From Hypomyces perniciosus (Eukaryota > Ascomycota > Sordariomycetes > Hypocreales > Hypocreaceae), in contig SPDT01000002.1 of NCBI GenBank assembly GCA_008477525.1, positions 3,286,001-3,350,000 on the forward strand: DNA of 64,000 nucleotides, in the 5' to 3' direction. The notes under the pieces are model-generated. The model did no database searches and was not told the DNA's origin. It saw only the letters and a program-made list of their open reading frames with translations. Positions 12,832-24,604 of the stretch are shown in pieces. How positions within the stretch are numbered: position 1 is the stretch's first letter; each line of letters begins with the position of its first letter. The position numbers and the translations under genes were made by a program.

Positions 12832-13303
12832 ACAAGGTCCCACGTCGCTGTCTCTGCTCCGTCTGGTCCCAGTGGCCCATAGGGGACAGCAGGCCCCACA
12901 CGCAGCCCGCTCGCTGGGCTACTTACAGAGGGTTATGGTGCTATAATAACCTGATGGGCGCAACCTGAACCTATCACTGGCAGGCTTCAAGCCCAGCACA
13001 TCCATCCATTCCCAATCTTGCTGCCCTTTGACCAGACTACTATTACTACTACATCAGCTTCGACACCAACCATTCCATCCATCTTCTCTAAACTTCTTCT
13101 CTTCTTCCTTTTTCTACCTTTGTTGCAAAGAGCTTGAACAAGCAAAAACGACCAAAAAGCGTATCATAATTTGGGTGTGCTTCTTCTTCTTCTTTTCAAG
13201 CTTGATACGATACGCAGAGTCAATCTCTTTATCGATTATTTCTGTAATCTTTCCCCTCTTCCACTGAGCTTCACCACCCTCGCATTGTTACGGCCTACAC
13301 ACC

Positions 13304-14671
13304 ATGGCCAAGGAATCGAAGCTCTACGATACGCTTGGTATCAAATCCGATTCTACTCAGGATGAGATCAAGAAGGCGTACAGGTATGTCACCAGCTTCA
13401 CTCTTATTTTTCTTTTTCCCTTTTCGTTGTCTTTTTCTCTTGCTTCATTCATGCTTGGGCAATGGGAGCTGTGGGTGGCGATGGGCATAAATGCATGCTC
13501 TCCACACAGCATACCGCCCTAAGCAATAGCTATCCATCAACACGAAGTTTGCAATGCTAACCACCATGCCTGTACAGAAAAGCAGCCCTAAAATGGCACC
13601 CTGACAAGAACAAGGACAACCCCAGCGCCGCTGAAAAGTTCAAGGAATGCTCGCAGGCATACGAGATCCTGTCCGACCCCGAGAAGCGCAAAATCTACGA
13701 CCAGTTTGGCCTGGAGTTTCTTCTGCGAGGCGGCGCCCCTCCTCCAGATGCAGGTCCTGGCAGCAAAAATCCCTATGCCAGTGCGGGAGGCATGCCGGGA
13801 GGAGGATTTGGCAGCTTCGACTTTGGCAGCATGCCGGGTGCCGGCAGTGGGGGATTCCATTTCAGCTCGGGAGGCGCGCGAAACTACAACTTCAACAATC
13901 CGGAGGATATATTCAGGGAATTTATGCGCGGGGGTGGCATGGGAAGTGCACCTGTAGAGGATGACGACTACGGCTTTTTCTCATCATCATTTGGCGGAGC
14001 TGGCCCTCGCCCTGGCCGCCCGAGGACGAGGTCTTCGTTCGGAGAAGGCACAAGAAATCGGGAGCCGACGCCTGAGGTGACGACTGTCGAGCGGCCATTG
14101 CCTCTGACCCTCGAGGAGCTATACAACGGAGTTACAAAGAAGATGAAGATTAAGCGCAAGACATACGACGAGACTGGCAAGCGGGTGCAGAGCGACCAGA
14201 TCCTGGAAGTGCCTATCAAGCCGGGGTTGAAGAAAGGATCCAAGATCAAGTTCAATGGTGTCGGTGACCAAGTTGAGGGTGGTCGACAAGACCTGCACTT
14301 TATCGTCGAAGAGGTAAGCAATTTTGACCCCAAATCCCAAAGTCGAAAACAGATAGCAGATACTAATTTTCCAACAGAAAGAGCATCCTCTCTTCAAGCG
14401 CGAGGATAACGACATTGTCCATATGGTTGTGCTGGAGCTGAAAGAGGCGTTGACTGGGTGGAGGCGAACGGTGGTGACGATTGATGGCAAACAGATCAAT
14501 CTCGACAAGAGCGGTCCAACGCAGCCTGGCAGCGAGGATCGGTATCCAAACTTGGGAATGCCCATGACGAAGAAGCCAGGACACCGGGGTGACTTTGTGA
14601 TTCGATACAAGGTCAACTTCCCGTCAAGTCTGACACCAGAGCAGAGACAGCAGTTGAAGGACATCCTCTGA
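13304..14671 (+). CDS. sis1: Type II (class B) DnaJ/Hsp40 co-chaperone, Sis1/Psi1-like
   Basis: This Hsp40 stimulates Hsp70 ATPase and delivers non-native clients, acting in cytosol and nucleus. Exons are 13304-13383, 13578-14313 and 14378-14671, giving 369 residues, close to yeast Sis1. The J domain is at about 5-70, with the HPD loop in WHPDKN. Gly/Phe- and Gly/Met-rich segments follow (about 85-170). Then come two beta-barrel client-binding domains, including the [19 protein letters not shown] region and a DLHFIVEE edge, and a C-terminal dimerisation segment. There is no CxxCxGxG zinc finger, so it is type II, not Ydj1-like. The first intron (194 bp) interrupts the J domain after AYR, and ATG 13304 gives the standard start before it. 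Confidence 0.93.
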
Positions 14672-16095
14672 TTCAGAGACCAGAGGCAACAAAAAAAAAA
14701 GAGAAAATGGCATAACAACAGAGGGCTTGGTATGCGGGACAATCAACAGCACCTCAACAACTGAGCCGGGGAGGAATTGCCGGGAATTTGCACCTTATCT
14801 GAGACCCTGGTTGCTGGCAGGCATTTGTTGTAACGACGCGAAGAGGAAATGAATGAAGGGTGTACCGGCGTTTTAGGGAACGAAATGAACGATTTATGGC
14901 AGAGTTGAGGCAACACACGGCGGTTACTTTGCAGCATTGATGGCAGATATCATTACGGTACCTATTTTGTGGAGAGGAATTCAGGTTCATGTGCATAGGA
15001 TGTTAGTCGTCTACGGATACTATAACTGAATGAGACGGAATGATGCCGACATATGTGCTGATTGGATTCGATTCTTTACTAATACTACTTCGAACGTGTT
15101 GACAAAATGCCTGATACTTGTATTAGTATATTAGTATATTAGTATTATCAAATGTATTATCAAATCAGTGTCTGCAGGAATTTGTGAAAATCAGAGGCGC
15201 AAACATAAAAATATGACGGTGTTCTGGGACGTCCTGATGAAGCCCCACCTCCCAATCTCAGCCACCAGATGGAACGTCCCTTTTTGGCATCTCTGCGTTC
15301 CACAACATGACGACGAGCAAATTGAGGCTCAAACAATTTTACGAAATGACAAATACCGCTCGCTCGCCCTTGCATTATTTCTTGTACAACACACCATCAC
15401 GGTGGCTGGTCGTTGAGAGCAGTAGTATACGGAGTACGGAGCACGAAGTAAGGGCTTTGAAGACAATAGTGGAGGAGGCATAGGAGGGGCAGAAACCAGG
15501 CCAATGACGACACCAGGGCAGGGAGCAGGGAGCAGGGAGGGGGAGGGGTAACAATTTGCATGCAGATATTATCTATCTACGGAGTAGGTGGCAGACAAGA
15601 TGCCGAGCTGGGAGGAAAGTAGGGGGAGGGATGGAATGCGTGCAGATTGGACTGGCGAATGGCTTATACGCACATACATACACCGGCGTCTCACATGTAA
15701 CACAAGTTCTATGCGTTTTATGTTTTATGTTTTGTGTAGGAGCAGAGCACTACGACGTAGAAAATGGTGCGGTATTTTCCCCGGTTTCGTCCATTCGGCT
15801 GCTTGGCCGACATGTCGTGGTTCCTTGGGTGCTTGTGATAATAGCTCGCTCGCGGTCTAAGTGAGGGCTGCTAAGGTTCCCTCAATGTCGTAAACATGCA
15901 TTGCTGCCCACTTTTTGTCGATCACCTAGCAACCTGGCTTGATTCTGGGCTTCTGTGAAGTAGCGAGGCTACATTAATACCGGAGTTCCTCTGCTGTTTT
16001 TGTGCTCTTCGTCTCCTCTACTGATAGATATTCTTTATCTGCGCAGACGTCATACCCGCCTTGTAGTCTTTGATTGAACGAGCAAATCGACCAAG
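14672..16095. other. Intergenic region
   Basis: About 1.4 kb without a supportable gene. It holds short TATTAG tandem repeats (about 15117-15150), TACGGAGTACGGAGCACGAAGTA at about 15428-15450, and AGCAGGG repeats (about 15520-15545). Short open frames at 15168-15864 look random. Confidence 0.45.
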
Positions 16096-16920
16096 ATGCC
16101 TCAAGTAAGCTATCTACTCTACCACTTCAATATTTCTCCCTCTCTCTTTACAATCAGTGAATAAACATATAGCTAACAAATCCCCCAGATCACCGCCATC
16201 CTGTTCGACTGCGACAACACCCTCGTTCTCTCCGAGGAGCTCGCCTTCGAAGCCTGCGCCGACCTCATCAACCAAATCTGCGCCGCGCGCAACGCCGCCG
16301 CGCCTCACTTCACCGGCGAGACCCTCATCACGGAATTCGTCGGCCAGAACTTCCGCGGCATGCTCAAGACCCTGCAGAAGACGTACAACATCGACATCGC
16401 CCCCGAGGACCTGGAGAAGTACGTCCTGCAGGAGGAAGACGCCGTGATCGCCAAGCTCAAGGCCGCGCTGCGTCCGTGTCCCGGCGTGGATGAGGAGTTG
16501 CAGAAGCTGGAGGACTCGCGCAAGTACCAGCTTGCTGTGGTGTCGTCCTCGGCGCTGCGCAGGGTGAAGGCGTCGATTGAAAAGGTCGGGCAGGATAAGT
16601 TCTTCAAGGGCGATGTTGTGTTCTCGGCGGCGACGAGTCTGGAGACGCCGACGAGTAAGCCCGACCCGGCGATTTACCTGCACGCGTTGAAGAAGCTGGG
16701 GAAGAAGGCTGAGGAGAGCGTGGCGGTGGAGGATAGCAAGAGTGGTACGCTGAGTGCTACGAGGGCTGGGATCAAGACGATTGGCTATGTTGGCCCGTAT
16801 GCGGAAGATAAGAGGGCTGAGATGGAGAAGGTTTTGAGGGATGCTGGTGCGGTTGTCATTATGCAGGATTGGTCGGAGTTCCCTGCTGCTTTAGAGAAGA
16901 TTGAGGCTGGGTCTGTTTAG
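16096..16920 (+). CDS. HAD-superfamily phosphatase (phosphoglycolate phosphatase/beta-PGM-like)
   Basis: Exons are 16096-16104 (only Met-Pro-Gln) and 16189-16920, giving 246 residues. Motif I is FDCDNTL near residues 9-15, with nucleophile and acid/base Asp at 10 and 12. Motif II is the Ser-rich VVSSS strand, motif III is the Lys in TSKPDP, and motif IV is VEDSKSG. An alpha-helical cap sits between motifs I and II, as in subfamily I. The substrate is not predictable from the sequence; fungal relatives act on small phosphosugars or phosphoglycolate. The tiny first exon is supported by a strong GTAAGC donor and a CCCCCAG acceptor with a GCTAAC branch site. Exon 2 is notably GC-rich at third positions in its first half. 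Confidence 0.85.
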
Positions 16921-17085
16921 ACATTATGCATATTAGAAGAGAGGGGAAGACAAGACTCAAAAGAGGATATGGCGCTGAGAAAAGAATATGCTGGCCAGTT
17001 ACTAGAGAAACACGATAGATATGAGACAAGATATGAGACAATTAGAGACTTGTTGTTTCTTGTTATTGATTGCGTGCTCGGTGTC

Positions 17086-18701
17086 TCATCTCCGCCAGTC
17101 CATTAAGAAGCTATTGACACTTTGTAGCGTTGACCTGCTAGGATTCGCCTCGGGATACGTAGTCATGATGCCTCCCAGTCGGACTTTGACAAGTGTCTTG
17201 GTGAAGGATGTATCGCCGTCTGGGACTCGGAATTGGCCATTGTCATCAAATAGATAGCACGACAATGCCAAAGCAGTGCCTATAGAAATATCCTTGCCAG
17301 ACTCACATGCCACAACGATCTGACCCGTTGACTGGGCCTTATCCTCTGGCGAAGAAGACGAAGACTGGCAAGTTTGCAGAAACTTGGCAGCAAACGCACA
17401 TATGTCGGGTAGGGCAAGACGCAGATTACGGCTTGCTGTCTTATTCTTGCCGAGACCAACTTCAATATGTGTTGGGGACTTTATCCAAGTCTCCTTGGGC
17501 GTAGAGCTATCCGTGAGGAGGATGAAGCACTCGCTTGGCTGTGGAGGTGGTGAGGTGGGGACGATGATGGGCAAAGAACAGACGGATATGTGTGGTGTGA
17601 GCTGTTTCCGCGTAGTGGTGCTGTCGGAGGCTTGTCGTTCCGTCTTGGCCCTTTCTACCAATGCGATGATAAGGTCTGGTAGCTCAGCCTCCGATGCTGA
17701 CAAGAGGGTGTCGGTGTTGCCCCAGAATACATCTGGTGTAAGACCCAGAGCCCAGTTCTCAGTGTCGTCACCGGCGCCTTGGATGTAACCCCCCTCGTCG
17801 ACTTCGCTGCCGATGACACGTCTGCTAGCAGTGCAGCAGATTATAGGGCGGTAGTCTTCGAATATTGCGTCGTCATCTTCCTCGCCGTCGTCGGTTCCGT
17901 CAGGGAGGGAAGATTCTTGGGTGATCCATAGAGGGCGGAGGGGCTTGGTGAGGCATGTAGGTAGGGAGAGATTGAGGGCCTTGAGGGATGTGAGGAATGA
18001 GGGGATGAGAGCTGTGATTTGGGAGTGGGTAGACGGAGGGAGGTAAGGGGGGAGGAAGAGCTTTGAGGAGAGAGGGTGAGAGGGAAGCAGGGCGAGGTTG
18101 ATGACGGTGCACCAGATGGGGATTGTGGTGGAGAGGGCGTCTGGCATGCCTGGTTGTAAATGTTAGATTATTCATCGCGATTTGAGATTTTGGAGGGAAG
18201 ACGGACGTTTGCCACGGCGAGTTGAGTCTACTATGATGATTCTTTGAGTCGCATGTTAGTTGCCTCACTCACTCACTTATAACCACATCGAACATGATGC
18301 GAACAAAGCAGGAAAAGAGCATACCCATCATTCTTCTCCACCATCTCAATCAGATGTAAATTCAACCTCCTCGTACTAAACTTCCACGCTCTCTCATGCC
18401 CGTCTGTGCTCTTGAAATACGCACTGCCCTCTTTCTTCTCCGGAGGGATATACCAGCTACCGCAGCGCTCATTAGCCACCAACGGCCTTCGGCTCCCGCC
18501 TTTGCGGTCTCCAAATGCAGAAGCTACACGGGTGATAAAGTCGGCGTCAGCGCGTATGGAAGCGAGGCGGTTGTGAGGCGTGAGAGTGCTGCGGCGGAGC
18601 TGGGAGAGAAGTTGAGAGTAGGAGGGTTGGTCTGAGAAGTCGATGGTGGGGTTGAAGTCGATGTTATCGTCATCGTTGAGGGCTTGGGGAGGGGAAGACA
18701 T
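17086..18701 (-). CDS. rit1: Initiator tRNA A64 2'-O-ribosylphosphate transferase (Rit1)
   Basis: Rit1 adds a phosphoribosyl group to position 64 of initiator tRNA-Met, which keeps it out of elongation. Exons in transcript order are 18701-18325, 18241-18207 and 18149-17086, giving 491 residues (yeast Rit1 is 513). Evidence includes GSWYIPPE, FKSTDGHERAW, and the joined VDSTRRGKRMPDALS block that spans the two introns, plus IPIWCTVINL. The C-terminal DUSP-like domain has a P-loop-like ACESGKDISIGTALAL. The 35-bp middle exon is required to rebuild the conserved VDSTRRGK block. The gene lies between a HAD phosphatase on the other strand and an oxidoreductase. The start is the ATG that gives MSSPPQALND. 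Confidence 0.9.
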
Positions 18702-18991
18702 GACGATGATTATATTTATATCAAATAACCGAAATGAAGATCTCTGCGAGGTGTTGTGTAAGTATGAGGTTGTGATGTGGAGGTGTTGCAAGGATGAAGT
18801 TGATGTGAGATCCACACAATTTTTTTGACCAAACTTCTCGCTCACATTAACAATCACACACGCAAAATAACATCGCGACATCAGCACAATAAAAAATGCT
18901 ATAAATCGGATTTTTTTTTCATCAATTTCGTATCGCTTTGTGCCTATTTCATTATCCTAGTACCTAAATCTCAATTATCCAAGCAAAGCGC

Positions 18992-20292
18992 TTATACCAA
19001 CTTCCACAAGCCGTTCTCCACCACAATCTGAATCTCACGGCCCTCATCAATACTCCGTCTTCCAGCCTCCAGAATTGCTGTCGTGGCAATGGTGTTCTTT
19101 AGTGTCGGCAGACCCTTGGCATCCAGATCCTCAGGCTTCAGTCTACCCTCGTTGACCGCGCGGCAGCCATCAACAAACTTCTCAATCGAGATGTAGCCGT
19201 AGCCGGTCTGGCCATTGAAGTTGCCATCCTCATCGGGAGCATAGCGCATATAGAAGGGATTGAACCACTGGATCTGGCCGGCGCGATCGTCGGCGATGTC
19301 GTAGCCTCGGTGGGCTTGGTCGACGCGGATCTCACCGTCGGCGGCGAGGTAGTGGAAGTACTGGTTGGTGTGAATACCAGCACGCTGGGGAGCAGTCCAG
19401 GAAGAGGTGTAAACGGCAATTGCACGCTTGGCGGGCTCATCCTTCTTCGCCCAGGTCACGAGCAGAGAGATGGTATCCTCGGTCTCATCGACGCAGCCGA
19501 GGCTGGTGGCAACGCCCTTGGAAGAAGAAGCAGAAACCTTGACAGGGAGGTAGCCACGGTCTTGAACCATGGAGTCACAAATGTCGACGTGGTGGCTGTT
19601 CAGGTAGTAAGAAATATCTGACTCCTTGCCAGCCCAAGACTTGAATGTCTCAAGCTGAGATTTGGGCTGGGACATGTAAGAGTACCAGTAATTCCAGTCG
19701 CCCAGGTTCTGGGCCTTAAAGCGAGCGTCAGAGTAAGCGGGATCGAAGCGCTTGTGATGCTCAATGAAGACGTAGACACCCTTCTCCTGAGCCTTGCGGA
19801 CGAGCTCCTGGTGATGGTCGAGAAGCTTGACGGCAGGCTTGGTGATGAGAACGTGGATTCCACGCTCAATGGCATAGAGTGCAATGGGGAAGTGGGTTGG
19901 GTCAGGGGTGAAGATGGTGATTGCGTCACCGGGCTTGAGCTGGTCGATGGCGGCCTTGTAGGCATCAGGGTCGACCTGGTCGTTGGCGGGGAAGGAGTCG
20001 AAGGCAGTGTCCAGGTTGTTATAGACTTGAGTGATGTTCTTGTGAAGATGTTCGCCTTTTGGGTGGTTAGCCGTATGCCGGTAATGAGGGAGACACAGTT
20101 CAACATACGGATAGCAGGGAACTTGGTGCCATTGACTCCAACCATGCCCAGTTGGTTGACCTTGCCTCGCCTTCGCAGGTCAAAGAGGGTGAGGCCAACA
20201 ACACCGACCTTCTTGTCTGATCCAGAGGCACCGCCACCGACAAAGCCAGTGGTGTACTCACCGGTACCGACCTTTGAAGCGTTAGAAGACAT
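18992..20292 (-). CDS. Gfo/Idh/MocA-family NAD(P)-dependent oxidoreductase
   Basis: Exons are 20292-20109 and 20055-18992, giving 415 residues. The N-terminal Rossmann half starts after a Gly-rich segment ([16 protein letters not shown]). It includes [17 protein letters not shown] and [10 protein letters not shown], the counterpart of the usual EKP motif with Thr replacing Glu. The C-terminal half is the alpha/beta substrate domain of glucose-fructose-oxidoreductase-like enzymes. The intron joins [12 protein letters not shown] in frame; reading through it destroys the fold. The substrate is unknown. The divergent neighbour at 21710 encodes a DHDPS-family aldolase, so a role in sugar or sugar-acid catabolism is plausible. 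A Gal80-like non-enzymatic regulator is a less likely alternative. Confidence 0.8.
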
Positions 20293-21709
20293 GAATTCGT
20301 GGGTTCTCAATTGGAAGAGATTCTCTCACCATCAACACGTTCAAGCCTGCCATTGTGACTCTGGATGATCTTGGTTGCTTCGATATGAGTAGCTTGTCAG
20401 AATGTCGAGGTTGTGAGGGGATTGAAAGCTCGCGAGTCACGGTATTATATGAGAAGGGTGAGGAGAAACAAGAGAAAGTATAGCCATGTTGTCCATCTTG
20501 TCACCGACTGCTAGAAGGCTCAGTAAGCTCCGAGTTGTTAGCGAGAACGGAAGAATTGAGGGGCATTGCGGGGTGTTCATTGGAGGATAATTATTGCACA
20601 GGGTTAAATGTCACTCAATCCTTCATCAGTCTTCAGTCTTCTGAAAATGTACATGCTGTGGTGAGCAATTGTAGTAGTATATACTATGTACATGCGAAAC
20701 TAACATGGGTTTCGCGTATATGGTCCCCTGTTGCTAAGTCCGTCAGCAGCATGCGGCCGAATATTGAGGTCCTCGGCGGATACTCCGTACTCGTACAGCA
20801 TCATTCTCCGGTCTTCAAAGGGGTTTGGCGATGACGGCACAGAATATCGATTACCCCGCGTTCGAGATGACCCCGCATTCGACTAAGAGTTGCTGCGGAG
20901 CATTCCTGATCTCTCAGATGTACGAAGTACGGAGTACGGATTACTCGTATACTCATAAGACGCGGTCACTTGAAAGAGAGAAAGAAGAGATGGTGGATTA
21001 TATAGTCCCTCAACTCTGCAAATGATACATACAACTTTATATATAGGATATATATATATATATCTATATATATATTTCTCTTGATAGGTTGAAATACAGA
21101 TGTAAACCCGTTGGACACTCTCCACCCCGATGTCGCTTCCCGACGGATAAAAAGACCGCTATTAGAACTACGGAGGGAGTAAGCGGATTCTTCTCCTCTA
21201 AGTGGCGGAATAAATACGTTTCCACCAACCATATATGCGTCTAACGCTTATTCATCTGCTTTCTTGCACGAGTACCCCCACGATCGGGTTCCTCTCCGTG
21301 AATAATCCCGTCGCAGGAACATCATCTTCTCAGCTAGCATTGCCATTGAAACCAGTTTAATTCAAGATCATATTGAGGGTTCTATTACTATACTCCGAAT
21401 AGTAATAGTTTTAACCAATATGAGCTATAATCTCCATCAGCTCCGTCTTCGGATCATTCTCTCTGCTTGCATGTGGCCTTTACAGTGTAGTTAGCCTTGC
21501 AAGACTGATTCGAGCTCCATGTTTATTTTCCGACTGAGCCCCTCTAGCTGCACCAATGGTCCAATAAATCCCATCTGGATCCCCAGAGCAATAAAGCATA
21601 TTCCCTCTTCTTCCTCCAATTCTACTTCTCTTTGTGTTCATTGTCCTTGAGAGACCTTCGTCTTTGATTGTATAACACGAATCGACCAAACCATTCTATA
21701 TATTCCATA
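20293..21709. other. Divergent promoter region between oxidoreductase and aldolase
   Basis: No gene is seen. This shared 1.4-kb upstream region contains TACTCCGTACTCGTA words at about 20778 and 20925-20950, and a TA microsatellite at about 21036-21075. A CT-rich leader precedes the aldolase. Two genes reading outward suggests possible co-regulation, which is inferred. Confidence 0.45.
21036..21076. repeat. TA-rich microsatellite
   Basis: Nearly pure alternating T and A with small interruptions (GGATATATATATATATAT and similar). It is a simple repeat in the divergent promoter. Confidence 0.85.
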
Positions 21710-22666
21710 ATGGCAGCTCCTACTCGTCGGCCGATGCCATGCGGCATCTATGCTCCTACCATGACCTTCTTCGACCCTACGACTGAAGAGCTCGACATCC
21801 CCACCATCAAGAAGCACGCCGAGCGGCTGGTCCGCTCCGGTTTGGTTGGTCTCGTCGTCATGGGCTCCAATGGTGAAGCTGTCCACTGTACAAGGGAAGA
21901 GAAGCTCGCAGTCCTCAAGGCCACCCGGGAGGCCGTCGACGCCGCTGGGTTCGAATCAACACCCATCATTATCGGTGCTACCGAGGGCAGCGTCAAGGGC
22001 ACGATTGAGCTGTGCAAGCTTTCTGCTGAAGTTGGAGCCGACTATGCTCTGATTCTGCCACCCTCATACTACAGGGCTCAAACCGACGAGGAGTCCATTT
22101 ACAACTACTTCATCGCCGTCGCGGACGGAAGCCCCATTCCTATCATTCAGTACAACTACCCAGGTGCCGTATCTGGCATCGACATGGACAGCGATCTTCT
22201 CATCAAGTTCGCGGAGCACAAGAACATCGTCGGCACCAAATTCACCTGCGGCAACACCGGAAAGCTCACGCGAGTAGCGCTGGCAACCGACGCGAAGACA
22301 CCCTTCCAGGAGGGCTCAGGATACATGGCTTTCGGCGGCATGTGCGACTTCACTCTGCAGACACTCGTCAGTGGCGGCAGCGGCATCATTGCCGGTGGCG
22401 CGAATGTCATGCCCAAACTGTGTGCCCGCATCTGGAACCTCTATGCCGAGGGCAAGAAGGAGGAGGCAGAGAAGCTACAGAAGATCTTGAGTCGTGGTGA
22501 TTGGCCTTTGACGAAGGCTGCTATTGCGGGCACAAAGCAGGCGATTCAGAGCTATTATGGGTACGGAGGATACCCGCGTCAGCCTCTTAAGCGACTTGAT
22601 CAGGCTAGGATATCAGCTATTGAGGAGGGCATTCGCGAGGCGATGGAGGTTGAGAAGAGCCTGTAA
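21710..22666 (+). CDS. DHDPS/N-acetylneuraminate-lyase family aldolase
   Basis: A single-exon gene of 318 residues, the usual size for this TIM-barrel Schiff-base aldolase family. Visible motifs are GSNGEAVHCT (substrate-binding GxxGE loop), YNYPG with the catalytic Tyr, and GTKFTCGN carrying the Schiff-base Lys. In fungi the family includes 2-keto-3-deoxy-L-galactonate aldolase and 4-hydroxy-2-oxoglutarate aldolase. The sequence here is not close to what I recall of Lga1/GaaC, so I assign no symbol. The start is ATG 21710 (MAAPTRRPMP). It is transcribed divergently from an oxidoreductase, consistent with a small catabolic pair. Confidence 0.88.
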   Translation: MAAPTRRPMPCGIYAPTMTFFDPTTEELDIPTIKKHAERLVRSGLVGLVVMGSNGEAVHCTREEKLAVLKATREAVDAAGFESTPIIIGATEGSVKGTIELCKLSAEVGADYALILPPSYYRAQTDEESIYNYFIAVADGSPIPIIQYNYPGAVSGIDMDSDLLIKFAEHKNIVGTKFTCGNTGKLTRVALATDAKTPFQEGSGYMAFGGMCDFTLQTLVSGGSGIIAGGANVMPKLCARIWNLYAEGKKEEAEKLQKILSRGDWPLTKAAIAGTKQAIQSYYGYGGYPRQPLKRLDQARISAIEEGIREAMEVEKSL

Positions 22667-23177
22667 TTGGAGCAGATCTCATGATGGGTAGATGGACCTA
22701 AACTTCTCGTCAACTACGCTGATTTATTGGTCCCTAAAAACCCCGGACGCTATCTCTCGTGCTTTCTTTTTATGTTCCCATGGTTCAGCAGCAACAACCA
22801 CCCTTTGCAATATGCACATGTAAATATGTGACCACTCCTCCATACTACTGGTACATAGCAGAATGCATCTCTTGTACGGTGTCTTATGACCGTTAATCGT
22901 TGATTTACCCAATTTAGACTGATACATTTAAAATTTCCTGTACGTCATCAGAGTCAACCAGCCATTGATGTTTCAGTTCTTCCTAGCTATTGTCTTAGGC
23001 CTCCTGATCAACAAGGAGTGTACTCCGTATAAAGAAAGCTCAACAACTCGCTGTCGTTCGTCTTTGCTGCTCTAATTCTTTATCTCATCCTATCTTCACA
23101 AGCGGAATTTAAGATTCTCGATATTCCACCACTTTGAAGCCTTTCACTTCAACTCAGCAACCTTTCAACCACACACA
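22667..23177. other. Upstream part of CFEM repeat unit 1
   Basis: No other gene is seen. From about 22895 this region matches the upstream regions of the next two CFEM copies, including the shared block CATTTAAAATTTCC at about 22924 and a TATAAAG-like box near 23028. Confidence 0.6.
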
Positions 23178-23518
23178 ATGAGGGCCACTCCCATCATCCT
23201 CGCCATCATTGGCCTCGTCGCTGCCCAGGACTTTACTGGTCAGCCCCAGTGCGCTGTAAGAAAGCGTCATTGTAACTTGTTTCCAAATTGACTTATCGGC
23301 TGACCCATTCGACTTGAATGGTGTAGATTGACTGCGCTAGAAAGGTGCAGCCGGGATCCGGATGCGGGATTACCGACACTGCCTGCGCGTGCAGACCAGA
23401 ACGCCGAACTGAGTTATTCAACCGGATCAGGCCATGCATTAACGAAAAATGTACAACTGCTGAGGCGATTCAAGCCCTGCAGGCAGCACAAGATGCATGT
23501 CGCAGGGCCGGCTTTTGA
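23178..23518 (+). CDS. Small secreted CFEM-domain protein, copy 1
   Basis: Exons are 23178-23255 and 23327-23518, giving 89 residues. A signal peptide covers about 1-17 (MRATPIILAIIGLVAAQ). The mature part carries eight cysteines in CFEM spacing: PQCAIDC, nine residues to the third Cys, TDTACAC, 14 residues to the sixth, INEK to the seventh, and 15 residues to the eighth. The CFEM Asp (TD before CxC), which binds heme iron in known members, is present. No GPI-addition tail is visible, so it should be soluble and secreted. CFEM proteins work in heme/iron capture or as effectors; which applies here is unknown. It is intact, unlike its neighbour copy 2. Confidence 0.88.
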
Positions 23519-24275
23519 AGGATATTGAGTCCAAGGTGATCTATTAGCTAGATAGGAAAGAAACTACGAAGTACGGAGTAACTCTATTATATCTATTTCA
23601 TTCCCCTGTTATACTTATATTATGTACGACATTTATATTGTACTCTATAAATGTATGTCGCATTACATATGAAGTCACTTATCCATTCACACGTAAAGTG
23701 TGAGCTCACATTTTACTGGATTGTGGTCTGACAACGTAACTGCCGGCTTAGTGAGTATAGCCTGTGTGATTAAGATCGCAATACAGGCGGCTAACTCCTC
23801 TGGCTATTGGGGAATCACGGAGTGGTACCTACCTCGGGGTGCCATAATGAGAGGGCGGACTACTCTGTAATACTATGAGACCATAATGGAGCCCAAAGGT
23901 CACGCGGTGAGCTCAGCTGCAGTGTCGGTTTGGATTTCGACGTGTGGTTTTGGGTGCTCGCTTATGACAAGTAGTAGTCGATTTACGCAACTTAGACCTA
24001 AACATTTAAAATTTCCGATACATTATCAGAGTCACCTAGCTATTAATGTTTCTGTTTTATTTTTTTTATTGTACGGAGTATTAGACCCCCTGATTAATAA
24101 GGCTAGGGCTTTTTATGTAAAGCGTAACAGCTCGCCTTCATTTATCATTACTGCTTCAATTTTTTTTATTCCTATCTATATAAGCGGAGTTTAAGATCTT
24201 GAATATTCTACCACCTTGAAGCTTTTACACCTTAAAGCTTCACACTTTAACTCAGAAATCCCTCAACTATATACA

Positions 24276-24604
24276 ATGAGGGCCACTCCCATTATCCTCG
24301 CTATCGTTAGCCTCGTCGCTGCCCAGAACTCGGCTGGACAGCCCCCGTGCTTGAAGACATCGCCAATTGCATCCTCTGTCTGTTTTAATTGGGTTGTTTG
24401 CTAACCCATCCAAATTGAATGTACATTGAGTGCATTAAGAAGAGCCCAAACAAACCCCCATGCAAGATAACAGATGTGGCCTACACCTGCGAGAATAACG
24501 CCCAAGCGGATGTGATCTTCGTGGTAAAGACATGTTGTGAAGGTGTTGAAGTGGATCAAATCCTGAAGACACTGGAAGAGGCATGCAGCAAGGCCGGCGT
24601 TTAG
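24276..24604 (+). pseudogene. CFEM-domain protein copy 2, degraded
   Basis: The signal peptide (MRATPIILAIVSLVAAQ) and the second-exon homology up to EEACSKAG at 24598 remain. The intron donor, GTAAG in copies 1 and 3, reads TGAAG here, and the acceptor AG is lost. Read-through stops at a TAA about 24403. An alternative 53-bp intron (GTCTGT donor at about 24373, acceptor TTGAG before 24426) would keep frame but changes Cys spacing. The second exon lacks the fourth CFEM cysteine and has the sixth displaced beside the seventh. Most likely it is a pseudogene; a neofunctionalised secreted peptide using the cryptic intron is possible. Confidence 0.65.

Larger units (their letters stand above)
11802..13303. 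other. Intergenic region upstream of the sis1-type gene
   Basis: No gene is supported. It contains CAGCAT repeats (about 12269-12293), a CCTGA satellite (12586-12615) followed by GGCCTGAAAA repeats, and a long CT-rich leader (about 13030-13265) typical of strongly expressed fungal genes. Confidence 0.5.

Noticed and set aside
19754..20368. A 204-codon open frame on the plus strand
   Set aside because: It is antisense to the oxidoreductase gene and spans its intron and start; codon shadow of the real gene.
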